In this document: one piece after another, positions 1-6,908 of the stretch
Numbering within the stretch: the first letter of the stretch is position 1
Layout: each line of letters begins with the position of its first letter
From: DAIUFH01 sp036844705
GTDB taxonomy: Bacteria; Bacillota; Clostridia; Tissierellales; Tissierellaceae
DNA length: 23,022 bases
Assembly: GCA_036844705.1 (NCBI GenBank)
Contig: DAIUFH010000032.1
Span: 1-23,022, forward strand
Direction of reading: 5' to 3'
The notes under the pieces: model-generated
What the model was told of the DNA's origin: nothing
Database searches by the model: none
The model's input: the letters and a program-made list of their open reading frames with translations, nothing else
Translations under genes and position numbers: made by a program

Positions 1-693
1 TTCTTCATTATTATCTATAAAATGAGCAACTCCACTTACCTTGTTATGTGTACCTGCTCCACCAAGCTGTTCCTGAGTTACGTCTTCGCCAGTTACTGAT
101 TTTATTACTTGAGGTCCAGTTATAAACATCATGCTAGTCTTATCCACCATAAAAATAAAGTCAGTCAATGCTGGAGAATATACAGCACCACCTGCACAAG
201 GTCCCATGATTACTGAAATTTGAGGTATTACCCCTGAAGATATTGTATTTCTATAGAATATCTTTCCATATCCTGATAGAGCATCTACACCCTCTTGAAT
301 CCTAGCTCCACCTGAGTCATTCATACCAATAATTGGAGCACCCATTTTTAATGCCATATCTTGAACCTTAACAATCTTTGCAGCATGCATTTCTCCTAGT
401 GAACCGCCTACTACCGTGAAGTCCTGAGCATAAACAAATACCAATCTTCCATCCACAGTACCATACCCTGTAACAACTCCATCAGCAGGAGCTTCTAGGC
501 TAGCTGTTCCAAAATTAGTTGACCTATGTTCAACAAACTTGTCCAATTCCACGAAGCTTCCTTCATCCAATAATAGATTGATTCTTTCCCTAGCTGTTAA
601 TTTACCTGAATTATGTTGCTTCTCGATTCTTTTCTCTCCGCCACCTAATTCAATCTTTGCATTGGCTTCTAGGAGTTTTTCAATTTTATCCAT
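1..693 (-). CDS. mmdA: Acyl-CoA carboxyltransferase subunit (methylmalonyl-CoA decarboxylase alpha / propionyl-CoA carboxylase beta), 5' part
   Basis: Partial gene: 231 codons from the ATG at 693 run without a stop to the window edge, against about 510-515 residues for the family, so the C-terminal half is missing. The start follows a GGAGGG ribosome binding site. The N-terminal crotonase-like carboxyltransferase subdomain is visible: an ERINLLLD segment near residue 40, the GGSLGEMHAAK stretch near residue 100, NDSGGARIQEGV near 125, and MGPCAGGAVYSPAL near 165. These form the acyl-CoA side of the active site. The enzyme moves a carboxyl group between biotin and (S)-methylmalonyl-CoA/propionyl-CoA. 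It starts 26 bp after the epimerase stop and is the last visible gene of the methylmalonyl operon. Whether it belongs to the sodium-pumping decarboxylase or to propionyl-CoA carboxylase depends on the genes to the left, which are outside the window. The family is certain; the exact enzyme is inference. Confidence 0.9.
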   Translation of the reverse strand, partial: MDKIEKLLEANAKIELGGGEKRIEKQHNSGKLTARERINLLLDEGSFVELDKFVEHRSTNFGTASLEAPADGVVTGYGTVDGRLVFVYAQDFTVVGGSLGEMHAAKIVKVQDMALKMGAPIIGMNDSGGARIQEGVDALSGYGKIFYRNTISSGVIPQISVIMGPCAGGAVYSPALTDFIFMVDKTSMMFITGPQVIKSVTGEDVTQEQLGGAGTHNKVSGVAHFIDNNEE

Positions 694-719
694 ACTTATA
701 CCCTCCTTGATATAGTCAT

Positions 720-1121
720 TTAGCCTCTTTCACAAATCTCTATGAGAACACCAAATGTTGACTTAGGATGTAAGAAAGCAATTTTAGCTCCGCCTGCACC
801 CAATCTTGGTTTTTCATCGATTAATCTGATACCTTTTGCCTTTAATTCTTCCAACGCTTTTTCAATATCATCTACTTTATAGGCTATATGTTGAATCCCT
901 TCGCCTTTCTTTTCAATGAATTTAGCAATAGGGCCATCTTCGCTAGTGGACTCCAATAATTCTATTTCTGTATCCCCTAGTGGTAAGAAGGCGGTTTTGA
1001 CTTTTTGCTCTTCCACCACTTCATCAGCTACACATTTAATTCCTAAAACATCCTCATAAAACTTTAAGCTCTCTTCAAGATTTTTGACTGCTATACCAAT
1101 GTGGTCAACCTTGCCTACCAT
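720..1121 (-). CDS. mce: Methylmalonyl-CoA epimerase
   Basis: A 133-residue protein of the vicinal-oxygen-chelate (glyoxalase-like) superfamily that interconverts (R)- and (S)-methylmalonyl-CoA. It bridges the mutase, which uses the R form, and the carboxyltransferase, which uses the S form. It shows the two-module VOC layout: DHIGIAVKNLEESLKFYEDVLG at the N-terminus with metal-ligand His7, and a second module opening with GIQHIAYKVDDIEKAL near residues 75-90. The C-terminal end FGVLIEIC carries the expected Glu ligand. The length is normal for the family. The ATG start follows GGAGGG. It lies between meaB and the carboxyltransferase gene, which fits its role. It is separated from meaB by 80 bp that contain a palindromic repeat. 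Confidence 0.95.
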   Translation of the reverse strand: MVGKVDHIGIAVKNLEESLKFYEDVLGIKCVADEVVEEQKVKTAFLPLGDTEIELLESTSEDGPIAKFIEKKGEGIQHIAYKVDDIEKALEELKAKGIRLIDEKPRLGAGGAKIAFLHPKSTFGVLIEICERG

Positions 1122-1148
1122 TTTATCCCTCCGTTTTATTATAGTTTA

Positions 1149-1201
1149 AACCCGAGATTCTTCATATACATGTTTATTCTGTCCATCTCAGGATGACAAA
1201 G
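1149..1201. repeat. Interspersed imperfect palindrome (AACCCGAGATTCTTC family)
   Basis: This 53-bp segment between meaB and mce begins AACCCGAGATTCTTC and ends near TCTCAGGATGACA. The two ends are imperfect inverted arms (AACCCGAGAT against ATCTCAGGAT, 8 of 10 pairing). The same left arm, a CTGTCC block and the right end recur at 8450-8502, and the left arm is found inverted at 8543-8561. So it is a member of a dispersed family, not a gene-specific site. It could fold as an RNA hairpin in the operon transcript and modulate expression of mce and downstream genes, but that is inference. Confidence 0.7.
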
Positions 1202-2137
1202 TCATTTTTTTATTAAATCAACTATTTTATCTTTAGCTGTAAATGGATCTGTTATACCTTGAGTTATGTTTCTAGACAATTCATCTAACATATCCTTTTC
1301 CACTGCTTTATCTAAAATAAGTTTCATCAATTCATCTTCTACCAGCTTCAATAATTGAAGCTTATTATTCCTTATTCTTCTTTCATAAAGTTCATTTTTT
1401 TCTTCAATATATTTTCTATGCTCTAAGAGTCTTTCAAACAATATATCTATATCCTGATTTTTGATTGCCGAAACTTTTAAAACAGGTGGGCGATAAGCTT
1501 TTTTATCATTTAAGTCCAAATTCATTTCAATTTCCAATTTAGTCTTATCTGCTCCGTCCAAGTCAGACTTATTGATTGCAAATATATCTGCAATTTCCAT
1601 TATACCGGCTTTAATAGCCTGAATATCATCACCCATATTTGGAACCATGACCATGAGCACAGTATCTGCAGTCTTGACAATATCTATTTCAGATTGTCCC
1701 ACACCTACAGTTTCAATAAATATATAATCATAACCACAAATATCTAATACCTTAATCGCACCCCAAGTGGCTTTAGACATCCCTCCTAGAGAACCTCTGG
1801 TACCCATGCTTCTGATGAAAACACCTTTATCCAGGGCTAAATCACCCATTCTTATTCTATCTCCAAGTATTGCTCCACCACTAAAAGGACTTGTAGGATC
1901 TATGGCTATTATACCAACCTTTTTATCCTGCTTCCTCAATTCCTTAGCGAGCCTATCCGTTAGAGTAGACTTGCCTGAACCAGGAGGTCCAGTAATTCCA
2001 ATTACATAGGCTCCCCCTGATTTATTGTACAATTTTTTAATCAAATCGATGGCTTCTTTCTCATTATTCTCTAACATGGAAATCAATCTTGCACAGGCTC
2101 TTTTTTCACCCTTTAACAATTTCTCCTCAATGTTCAA
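1202..2137 (-). CDS. meaB: Methylmalonyl-CoA mutase-associated GTPase MeaB
   Basis: G3E-family P-loop GTPase that gates loading of adenosylcobalamin into methylmalonyl-CoA mutase and protects or reactivates the enzyme. Visible motifs are the Walker A loop GPPGSGKST (about residues 50-58 from the chosen start), DPTSPFSGGAILGDR (the switch region typical of MeaB/ArgK), ETVGVGQSE and the base-specificity motif NKSD. The C-terminus is a helical dimerisation arm, and the length is normal. I chose the TTG at 2137 because AGGTGG lies 7 nt upstream, giving a start MNIEEKLLKGEKRA like the family. The in-frame GTG codons at 2149 and 2146 lack a usable ribosome binding site. The stop codon of the B12 subunit overlaps this ribosome binding site, so translational coupling is likely. 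It sits directly after the mutase subunits, the usual context. Confidence 0.95.
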   Translation of the reverse strand: MNIEEKLLKGEKRACARLISMLENNEKEAIDLIKKLYNKSGGAYVIGITGPPGSGKSTLTDRLAKELRKQDKKVGIIAIDPTSPFSGGAILGDRIRMGDLALDKGVFIRSMGTRGSLGGMSKATWGAIKVLDICGYDYIFIETVGVGQSEIDIVKTADTVLMVMVPNMGDDIQAIKAGIMEIADIFAINKSDLDGADKTKLEIEMNLDLNDKKAYRPPVLKVSAIKNQDIDILFERLLEHRKYIEEKNELYERRIRNNKLQLLKLVEDELMKLILDKAVEKDMLDELSRNITQGITDPFTAKDKIVDLIKK

Positions 2138-2149
2138 ATAAAGCACCAC

Positions 2150-2548
2150 CTATTGTCTTTTTAAGTTATTATTTATGAACTCCACTATTTTTGAGGTAGC
2201 TGTACCTGGTGTAAAAATGGCTTCAACTCCAGCTTCAATAAGACCAGGAATGTCATCCTCAGGAATTACGCCTCCTCCGATTACCAATACATCATCTGCC
2301 CCCTCGTCTTTTAGAAGATTTACCACCTTAGGGAATAAATGATTATGCGCCCCTGACAAAATACTCATTGCAACAACATCTACATCTTCCTGTATTGCGC
2401 CTGCAACTATTTGTTCAGGAGTCTGTCTTAACCCAGTATAAATTACCTCCATACCAGCATCTCTTAATGCTCTAGCAACTACTTTAGCTCCTCTATCATG
2501 GCCATCTAAACCAGGTTTAGCAACTAGTACTCTAATTGGTCTATCCAT
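2150..2548 (-). CDS. mcmA2: Methylmalonyl-CoA mutase, cobalamin-binding small subunit
   Basis: A free-standing 132-residue B12-binding domain, the partner of the catalytic subunit encoded 17 bp upstream. The cobalamin signature DxHxxG is present as D15-G-H17-D-R-G20, where His17 is the lower axial ligand of cobalt. The following SxL (in AMSILSGAH) and GG (VIGGGVIP) motifs complete the Rossmann-like base-off binding site. In many bacteria this domain is fused to the C-terminus of the mutase; here it is split off, as in archaea and several Clostridia. The ATG start has AGGAGG about 7 nt upstream. Confidence 0.95.
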   Translation of the reverse strand: MDRPIRVLVAKPGLDGHDRGAKVVARALRDAGMEVIYTGLRQTPEQIVAGAIQEDVDVVAMSILSGAHNHLFPKVVNLLKDEGADDVLVIGGGVIPEDDIPGLIEAGVEAIFTPGTATSKIVEFINNNLKRQ

Positions 2549-2565
2549 TTTTCATCCTCCTAATC

Positions 2566-4245
2566 CTATAGTATAACTGATTGTTCGTATTCACCAAATA
2601 CTTCTCTCAATACACCACAAATTTCTCCTAATGTTGCATAAGCCTTGACTGCATCAAGGATATAATACATTAGATTTTCATCTGTATTTGCCTTTTCCTT
2701 TAAGGTCTTAAGTGTTTCATCTACAAGTTGATTATCTCTTTCACTTCTTAGTTTAGCTAATTTTTCTCTTTGAGATTTTTCAACTTCAGGATCAACCTTC
2801 AATAAATCTTTCTTTCCAGACTCCTCTATTTGGAATTTATTTACTCCTACTACTATCTTTTCATTAGCTTCAACTTCCATTTGATATTTGTAAGCTGCAT
2901 TTTGAATTTCTTTTTGAATATATCCTTTAGCAATAGCCTTAGGAGCTCCTCCTAATTCATCAATGGATTCAATATATTTAACTGCCTGCTCTTCTATCTG
3001 ATCAGTTAAGCTTTCTATATAATAAGAACCAGCTAATGGATCTATAGTTTCAGTAACTCCTGATTCATATCCTACTATCTGCTGTGTTCTAAGGGCAATC
3101 CTTACAGAATCCTCTGTAGGTAATGCTAAAGCCTCATCTCTTGAATTAGTGTGTAAGCTTTGTGTTCCCCCTAATACCGCAGCTAATGTTTGAATTGTAA
3201 CACGGATTATATTGTTGTCAGGTTGCTGTGCTGTAAGAGTTGAACCAGCAGTCTGAGTATGGAATTTAAGCTGCATTGATTTTTCTTTCTTAGCTCCAAA
3301 TCTTTCCTTCATTATTTTAGCCCACAATCTTCTTGCTGCTCTAAATTTAGCAATCTCTTCTAGTAAATCATTGTGTGCATTAAAGAAGAATGATAATCTT
3401 GGAGCAAAGTCATCTACATCTAAACCTGTCTTTATAGCAGCCTCGACATAAGCAATACCATCTGCCAATGTAAATGCAACTTCTTGAGCAGCTGTAGAAC
3501 CTGCTTCTCTTATATGATAACCACTAATACTAATTGTGTTCCATTGTGGCACATTTTTAGCACAGTAGTCGAATATATTTGTTATTAATCTCATGGATGG
3601 TTCTGGTGGAAATATATAAGTACCTCTTGCAATATACTCTTTTAAAATATCATTTTGAATTGTACCTCTCAATTTATCAGCTGATGTACCTTGTTTCTCA
3701 GCCACAGCTATATACATAGCAAGCAATACGCCAGCCGGCGCATTTATTGTCATTGATGTACTAACTTTTTCAAGAGGGATTCCATCAAATAAAATTTCCA
3801 TATCCTTAAGTGAATCTATGGCAACACCTACTTTACCAACTTCACCTTCTGATAATGGATGGTCCGAGTCGTAACCAATTTGTGTAGGTAGGTCAAATGC
3901 TATAGAAAGTCCTGTTTGTCCCTGTTCCAATAAGTATTTGTATCTTTGATTTGATTCTTCTGCATTACCAAATCCAGCATATTGTCTCATAGTCCATAAT
4001 CTGCCTCTATACATTGTGGGTTGCACTCCTCTGGTGAAAGGATATTCGCCAGGATAACCTAAATCTTCATTATAGTCTAACTCCTTAACATCAACTGGTG
4101 TATACAATCTTTTTACTTCAACGTCAGAACTAGTAGAAAATTTAGATTTTCTTTCAGGAAATTTACTTATAGCTTTTGCAACATCAGTCTCTTCCCAATT
4201 ATTCAGGGATTCCTGCACTTCCCCTAACTTTTTATCGTCTAACAT
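2566..4245 (-). CDS. mcmA1: Methylmalonyl-CoA mutase, catalytic (TIM-barrel) subunit
   Basis: A 559-residue catalytic subunit that rearranges (R)-methylmalonyl-CoA to succinyl-CoA with adenosylcobalamin supplied by the small subunit. The residues known from the Propionibacterium enzyme are present at the same numbers: Tyr89 in TMRQYAGF, Gln197 in GTIQND, Arg207 in EYIARGTY and His244 in SGYHIREAG. Tyr89 together with Arg207 points to methylmalonyl-CoA rather than isobutyryl-CoA mutase, where Phe and Gln are expected. The family signature RIALRTQQIVGYESGV lies near residue 380. The C-terminal B12 domain of fused enzymes is absent and is supplied by the next gene. The ATG start follows GGAGG, and a sigma-A-like promoter lies just upstream. 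It is the first gene of the operon. Confidence 0.96.
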   Translation of the reverse strand: MLDDKKLGEVQESLNNWEETDVAKAISKFPERKSKFSTSSDVEVKRLYTPVDVKELDYNEDLGYPGEYPFTRGVQPTMYRGRLWTMRQYAGFGNAEESNQRYKYLLEQGQTGLSIAFDLPTQIGYDSDHPLSEGEVGKVGVAIDSLKDMEILFDGIPLEKVSTSMTINAPAGVLLAMYIAVAEKQGTSADKLRGTIQNDILKEYIARGTYIFPPEPSMRLITNIFDYCAKNVPQWNTISISGYHIREAGSTAAQEVAFTLADGIAYVEAAIKTGLDVDDFAPRLSFFFNAHNDLLEEIAKFRAARRLWAKIMKERFGAKKEKSMQLKFHTQTAGSTLTAQQPDNNIIRVTIQTLAAVLGGTQSLHTNSRDEALALPTEDSVRIALRTQQIVGYESGVTETIDPLAGSYYIESLTDQIEEQAVKYIESIDELGGAPKAIAKGYIQKEIQNAAYKYQMEVEANEKIVVGVNKFQIEESGKKDLLKVDPEVEKSQREKLAKLRSERDNQLVDETLKTLKEKANTDENLMYYILDAVKAYATLGEICGVLREVFGEYEQSVIL

Positions 4246-4279
4246 TTTTTTACCTCCTTATGGTAACATATCTATCTTT

Positions 4280-4309
4280 ATTATATTAAACTTTATGACT
4301 GTTTTGCAA
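4280..4309 (-). promoter_or_regulatory. Candidate sigma-A promoter of the methylmalonyl-CoA operon
   Basis: Read on the minus strand, a perfect -10 TATAAT (4280-4285) is preceded at 18 bp by TTGCAA (4304-4309). It would start RNA near 4273 and give a leader of about 28 nt to the mutase ATG. The terminator of ftsH lies upstream at 4431-4456, so a promoter is needed here. The -35 box is weak. Confidence 0.55.
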
Positions 4310-4410
4310 TATAGTTTTCAACTTTATTATGAAATGAAGTAAAAATTGCAAAAATTATGAACTATTAAAATTTTTATGTTGTCATTTACTTAAAATTGAA
4401 CGACTCAATG

Positions 4411-4432
4411 TGGGTACAAAATGGGTACAAAA
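4411..4432. repeat. Perfect tandem duplication of an 11-bp unit
   Basis: The unit TGGGTACAAAA occurs twice in direct succession (4411-4421 and 4422-4432), between the ftsH terminator and the mutase promoter. Its function is unknown. See the findings for a possible link to integrase binding sites. Confidence 0.6.
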
Positions 4433-4456
4433 AAAGATAGGTATACCTATCTTTTT
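4431..4456 (-). terminator. Intrinsic terminator after ftsH
   Basis: A fully self-complementary 26-bp palindrome centred at 4443/4444 (arms around GATAGGTA/TACCTATC) lies 14 bp after the ftsH stop. A run of A on the plus strand beside it (4429-4435) gives the U-tract on the minus transcript. It separates ftsH from the methylmalonyl operon. Confidence 0.85.
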
Positions 4457-4470
4457 ATGACTTTCATTAT

Positions 4471-6288
4471 TTATTCTTCACCAAGAAACAATCTTTCAAA
4501 TTCTTTTGCATCAATTGTTTCCTTTTCTAGAAGAGCTTCTGCGATTCTATGAAGTGTATCCATATTATCATTGAGTAATTTCTCAGCCTTATGATATGCA
4601 GTATCTATTAATTTTCTCATTTCACTATCAATGGAAGCCGCAACTTCTTCTGAATAGTTTCTAGTTCTGCCAAGATCTCTGCCTACAAATACCTCTTCCT
4701 CATCTGTACCATAGGTCATTGGTCCTAATTTTTCATTCATTCCATAATGGGTCACCATGGATCTGGCTATCTTGGTTGCCCTTTCTATATCATTTTGGGC
4801 TCCTGTACTGATATCATCTAAAACTAGGGCTTCTGCTACTCTACCACCTAATAACGTTACAAGTCTGTCTTCCATTTGTCTCTTAGTAATAAAGCTTCTA
4901 TCCTCTTCAGGTATATAAGCTGTAAATCCACCAGCCATACCTCTAGGTATTATAGTTACCATATGAACTGGATCAGTTCCAGGAATCAATCTAGATGTTA
5001 GTGCATGACCAGCCTCGTGAAAAGCAGTAAGCTTTCTTTCTTTGTCACTTACAACCTTACTCTTCTTTTCAGGTCCTGCCTGAACCTTAATTGACGCTTC
5101 TTCAATTAGATTCATTGGAATATTTTTTAAATTGTGTCTTGCTGTTAACAAAGCAGCCTCATTAACTAAGTTCTCCAAATCAGCTGGAGTAAATCCAGGT
5201 GTTCTCTTTGCTACAACCTTTAAATCTACATCTGAATCCAAAGGCTTGTTCTTGGTATGAACCTCCAATATAGCTTCTCTTCCTCTTATATCCGGAAGAC
5301 CTACATATATTGTTCTATCAAATCTACCTGGTCTAAGCAATGCAGGGTCAAGTATATCTGCCCTATTAGTAGCTGCCATGACAATTATTCCTTCATTTGT
5401 AGCAAAGCCATCCATTTCAACAAGAAGTTGGTTCAATGTTTGTTCTCTTTCATCATGTCCACCACCAAGTCCAGCTCCTCTACGTCTTCCAACAGCATCT
5501 ATTTCATCTATAAATATTATACAAGGTGAATTTTTCTTAGCTTGCTCAAATAAATCTCTAACACGACTTGCTCCTACACCTACAAACATTTCTACAAAAT
5601 CTGATCCGGAAATTGTAAAGAATGGAACACCGGCCTCCCCGGCTACTGCTCTACTTAAATATGTTTTACCTGTCCCTGGAGGACCTACTAAAAGTACTCC
5701 TGTAGGAATTCTAGCACCTATTTCAATATATTTTCTAGGATTCTTTAAAAAGTCTACTATTTCCTTTAATTCTTCCTTTTCCTCCTCTAAGCCGGCTACT
5801 TCAGAGAAGGTTATACGCTTGCCATCATCTTCTTTATGCATTCTAGCTCTACTTTTGCCGAAGGACATTACTCTTCCTCCGCCACCGCCTTGGGATTGTT
5901 GCATAAATACAAACCAGAAAACACCAAATACCAATATAATCATTATAGTAGGCAACATGCTAACATACCAAGGGTCTCTAGGTTCTTGTTCCCCTGCTAA
6001 AGTAATTTCACCACTATCAACTAAATCCTGTAAATAGTCAGGATAAAAGCTATCTCTAAATTCTTCAGGCAATATTGTGGTAAACTGTGTTCCATCCTTT
6101 AGCTTACCTTTAGCCGTATTCCCTACCGTTATTATACTTTCAACATTTCGATTATTAATATTTTTTACTAATTCAGTTATATCCATTTCACTAACTTGCT
6201 CAACATCAGAGCCGAACATACTAACACCAAACATTATCAAAATCACAATTAGTAAATAAACACTAATACCTTTGAAAAATCTTTTCAA
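4471..6288 (-). CDS. ftsH: ATP-dependent zinc metalloprotease FtsH
   Basis: A membrane-anchored AAA+ protease that degrades misfolded membrane proteins and short-lived regulators. Order of parts in 605 residues: TM helix 1 (about 8-24), extracytoplasmic domain (about 28-105), TM helix 2 (about 110-130), a Gly-rich linker, then the AAA+ domain. The AAA+ domain has Walker A GPPGTGKT (202-209), Walker B IIFIDEID (257-264), the pore motif FVGVGA (235-240) and the second region of homology AATNRADILDPALLRPGRFDR (about 305-325). The zinc protease motif HEAGH is at 424-428. The start is a TTG (6286-6288) preceded by AGGAGGG at about 9 nt. The next in-frame ATG would cut into TM helix 1, so TTG is preferred. 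It has its own promoter directly after hpt and a terminator behind it. The order tilS-hpt-ftsH is the conserved Firmicute one. Confidence 0.97.
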   Translation of the reverse strand: MKRFFKGISVYLLIVILIMFGVSMFGSDVEQVSEMDITELVKNINNRNVESIITVGNTAKGKLKDGTQFTTILPEEFRDSFYPDYLQDLVDSGEITLAGEQEPRDPWYVSMLPTIMIILVFGVFWFVFMQQSQGGGGGRVMSFGKSRARMHKEDDGKRITFSEVAGLEEEKEELKEIVDFLKNPRKYIEIGARIPTGVLLVGPPGTGKTYLSRAVAGEAGVPFFTISGSDFVEMFVGVGASRVRDLFEQAKKNSPCIIFIDEIDAVGRRRGAGLGGGHDEREQTLNQLLVEMDGFATNEGIIVMAATNRADILDPALLRPGRFDRTIYVGLPDIRGREAILEVHTKNKPLDSDVDLKVVAKRTPGFTPADLENLVNEAALLTARHNLKNIPMNLIEEASIKVQAGPEKKSKVVSDKERKLTAFHEAGHALTSRLIPGTDPVHMVTIIPRGMAGGFTAYIPEEDRSFITKRQMEDRLVTLLGGRVAEALVLDDISTGAQNDIERATKIARSMVTHYGMNEKLGPMTYGTDEEEVFVGRDLGRTRNYSEEVAASIDSEMRKLIDTAYHKAEKLLNDNMDTLHRIAEALLEKETIDAKEFERLFLGEE

Positions 6289-6327
6289 TCCTATCTTCCC
6301 TCCTTTAAGCTAAGTAAATATTGTAAT

Positions 6328-6356
6328 ATTATAACATAATAATCAAGGCTAATCAA
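6328..6356 (-). promoter_or_regulatory. Sigma-A promoter of ftsH
   Basis: On the minus strand: -35 TTGATT (6351-6356), a 17-bp spacer, and -10 TATAAT (6328-6333) with an extended -10 TG one base upstream. The -35 begins directly after the hpt stop region. Transcription would start near 6321, giving a leader of about 33 nt that contains the AGGAGGG site. Confidence 0.75.
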
Positions 6357-6357
6357 T

Positions 6358-6897
6358 CTAGCTATTATAAACATCCTCCTTTAATGCGCCTACATAGGGA
6401 AGATTCCTATACTGTTCTGAATAATCCAACCCATATCCCACTACAAATTCATCAGGTATTTCAAACCCTAAATAGTCTACATGCACACCAACAGTTCTTC
6501 TCTCTGGTTTATCGAGCAGCGTACATATCCTTACATCATTGGCTCCTCTCTTCTTCAAGATATCAGTTAGATAATTTAAGGTAAGTCCTGTATCAATAAT
6601 ATCTTCAACAATTAATATATCCTTACCTTCAACACTAAAATCAAGATCTTTGATGATTCTAACTTCACCTGTAGAAATAGTTGATTTACCATAGCTGGAT
6701 ACAGCCATAAAATCTATTGTAATAGGAAGCTTTATATTCTTGACTAGTTCTGACATGAATATAACTGCCCCCTTTAATATTCCCACAACAACTAAATCCT
6801 TACCATTATAGTCCTCAGTAATTTTAGTTCCCAATTCCTTAATCCTTTTTAATAGAGTATCCTCATCAAGCAATACTTCCTTAATAAAAGCTTCCAC
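6358..6897 (-). CDS. hpt: Hypoxanthine phosphoribosyltransferase
   Basis: A purine-salvage enzyme that makes IMP (and usually GMP) from hypoxanthine or guanine and PRPP. Its 179 residues match the usual length. The PRPP-binding signature VLIVEDIIDTGLTL lies near residues 95-110. The flexible-loop SSYGKST is near 67-73, and the C-terminal FEIPDEFVVGYGLDY segment, which contacts the purine, is near 145-160. It starts with GTG (6895-6897) behind AGGAGG at 7 nt, 11 bp after the tilS stop. tilS and hpt are therefore probably cotranscribed, as in Bacillus, where TilS and HprT also interact. No separate promoter is seen. Confidence 0.96.
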   Translation of the reverse strand: MEAFIKEVLLDEDTLLKRIKELGTKITEDYNGKDLVVVGILKGAVIFMSELVKNIKLPITIDFMAVSSYGKSTISTGEVRIIKDLDFSVEGKDILIVEDIIDTGLTLNYLTDILKKRGANDVRICTLLDKPERRTVGVHVDYLGFEIPDEFVVGYGLDYSEQYRNLPYVGALKEDVYNS

Positions 6898-6908
6898 TTA
6901 AATTCCTC

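Noticed and set aside
5378..6037. A long open frame on the plus strand opposite ftsH (and smaller ones opposite mfd, spoIIE, meaB and others)
   Set aside because: They mirror the codon pattern of well-identified minus-strand genes, show low-complexity Ser/Pro/Ile-rich translations without recognisable domains, and have no supported ribosome binding sites.
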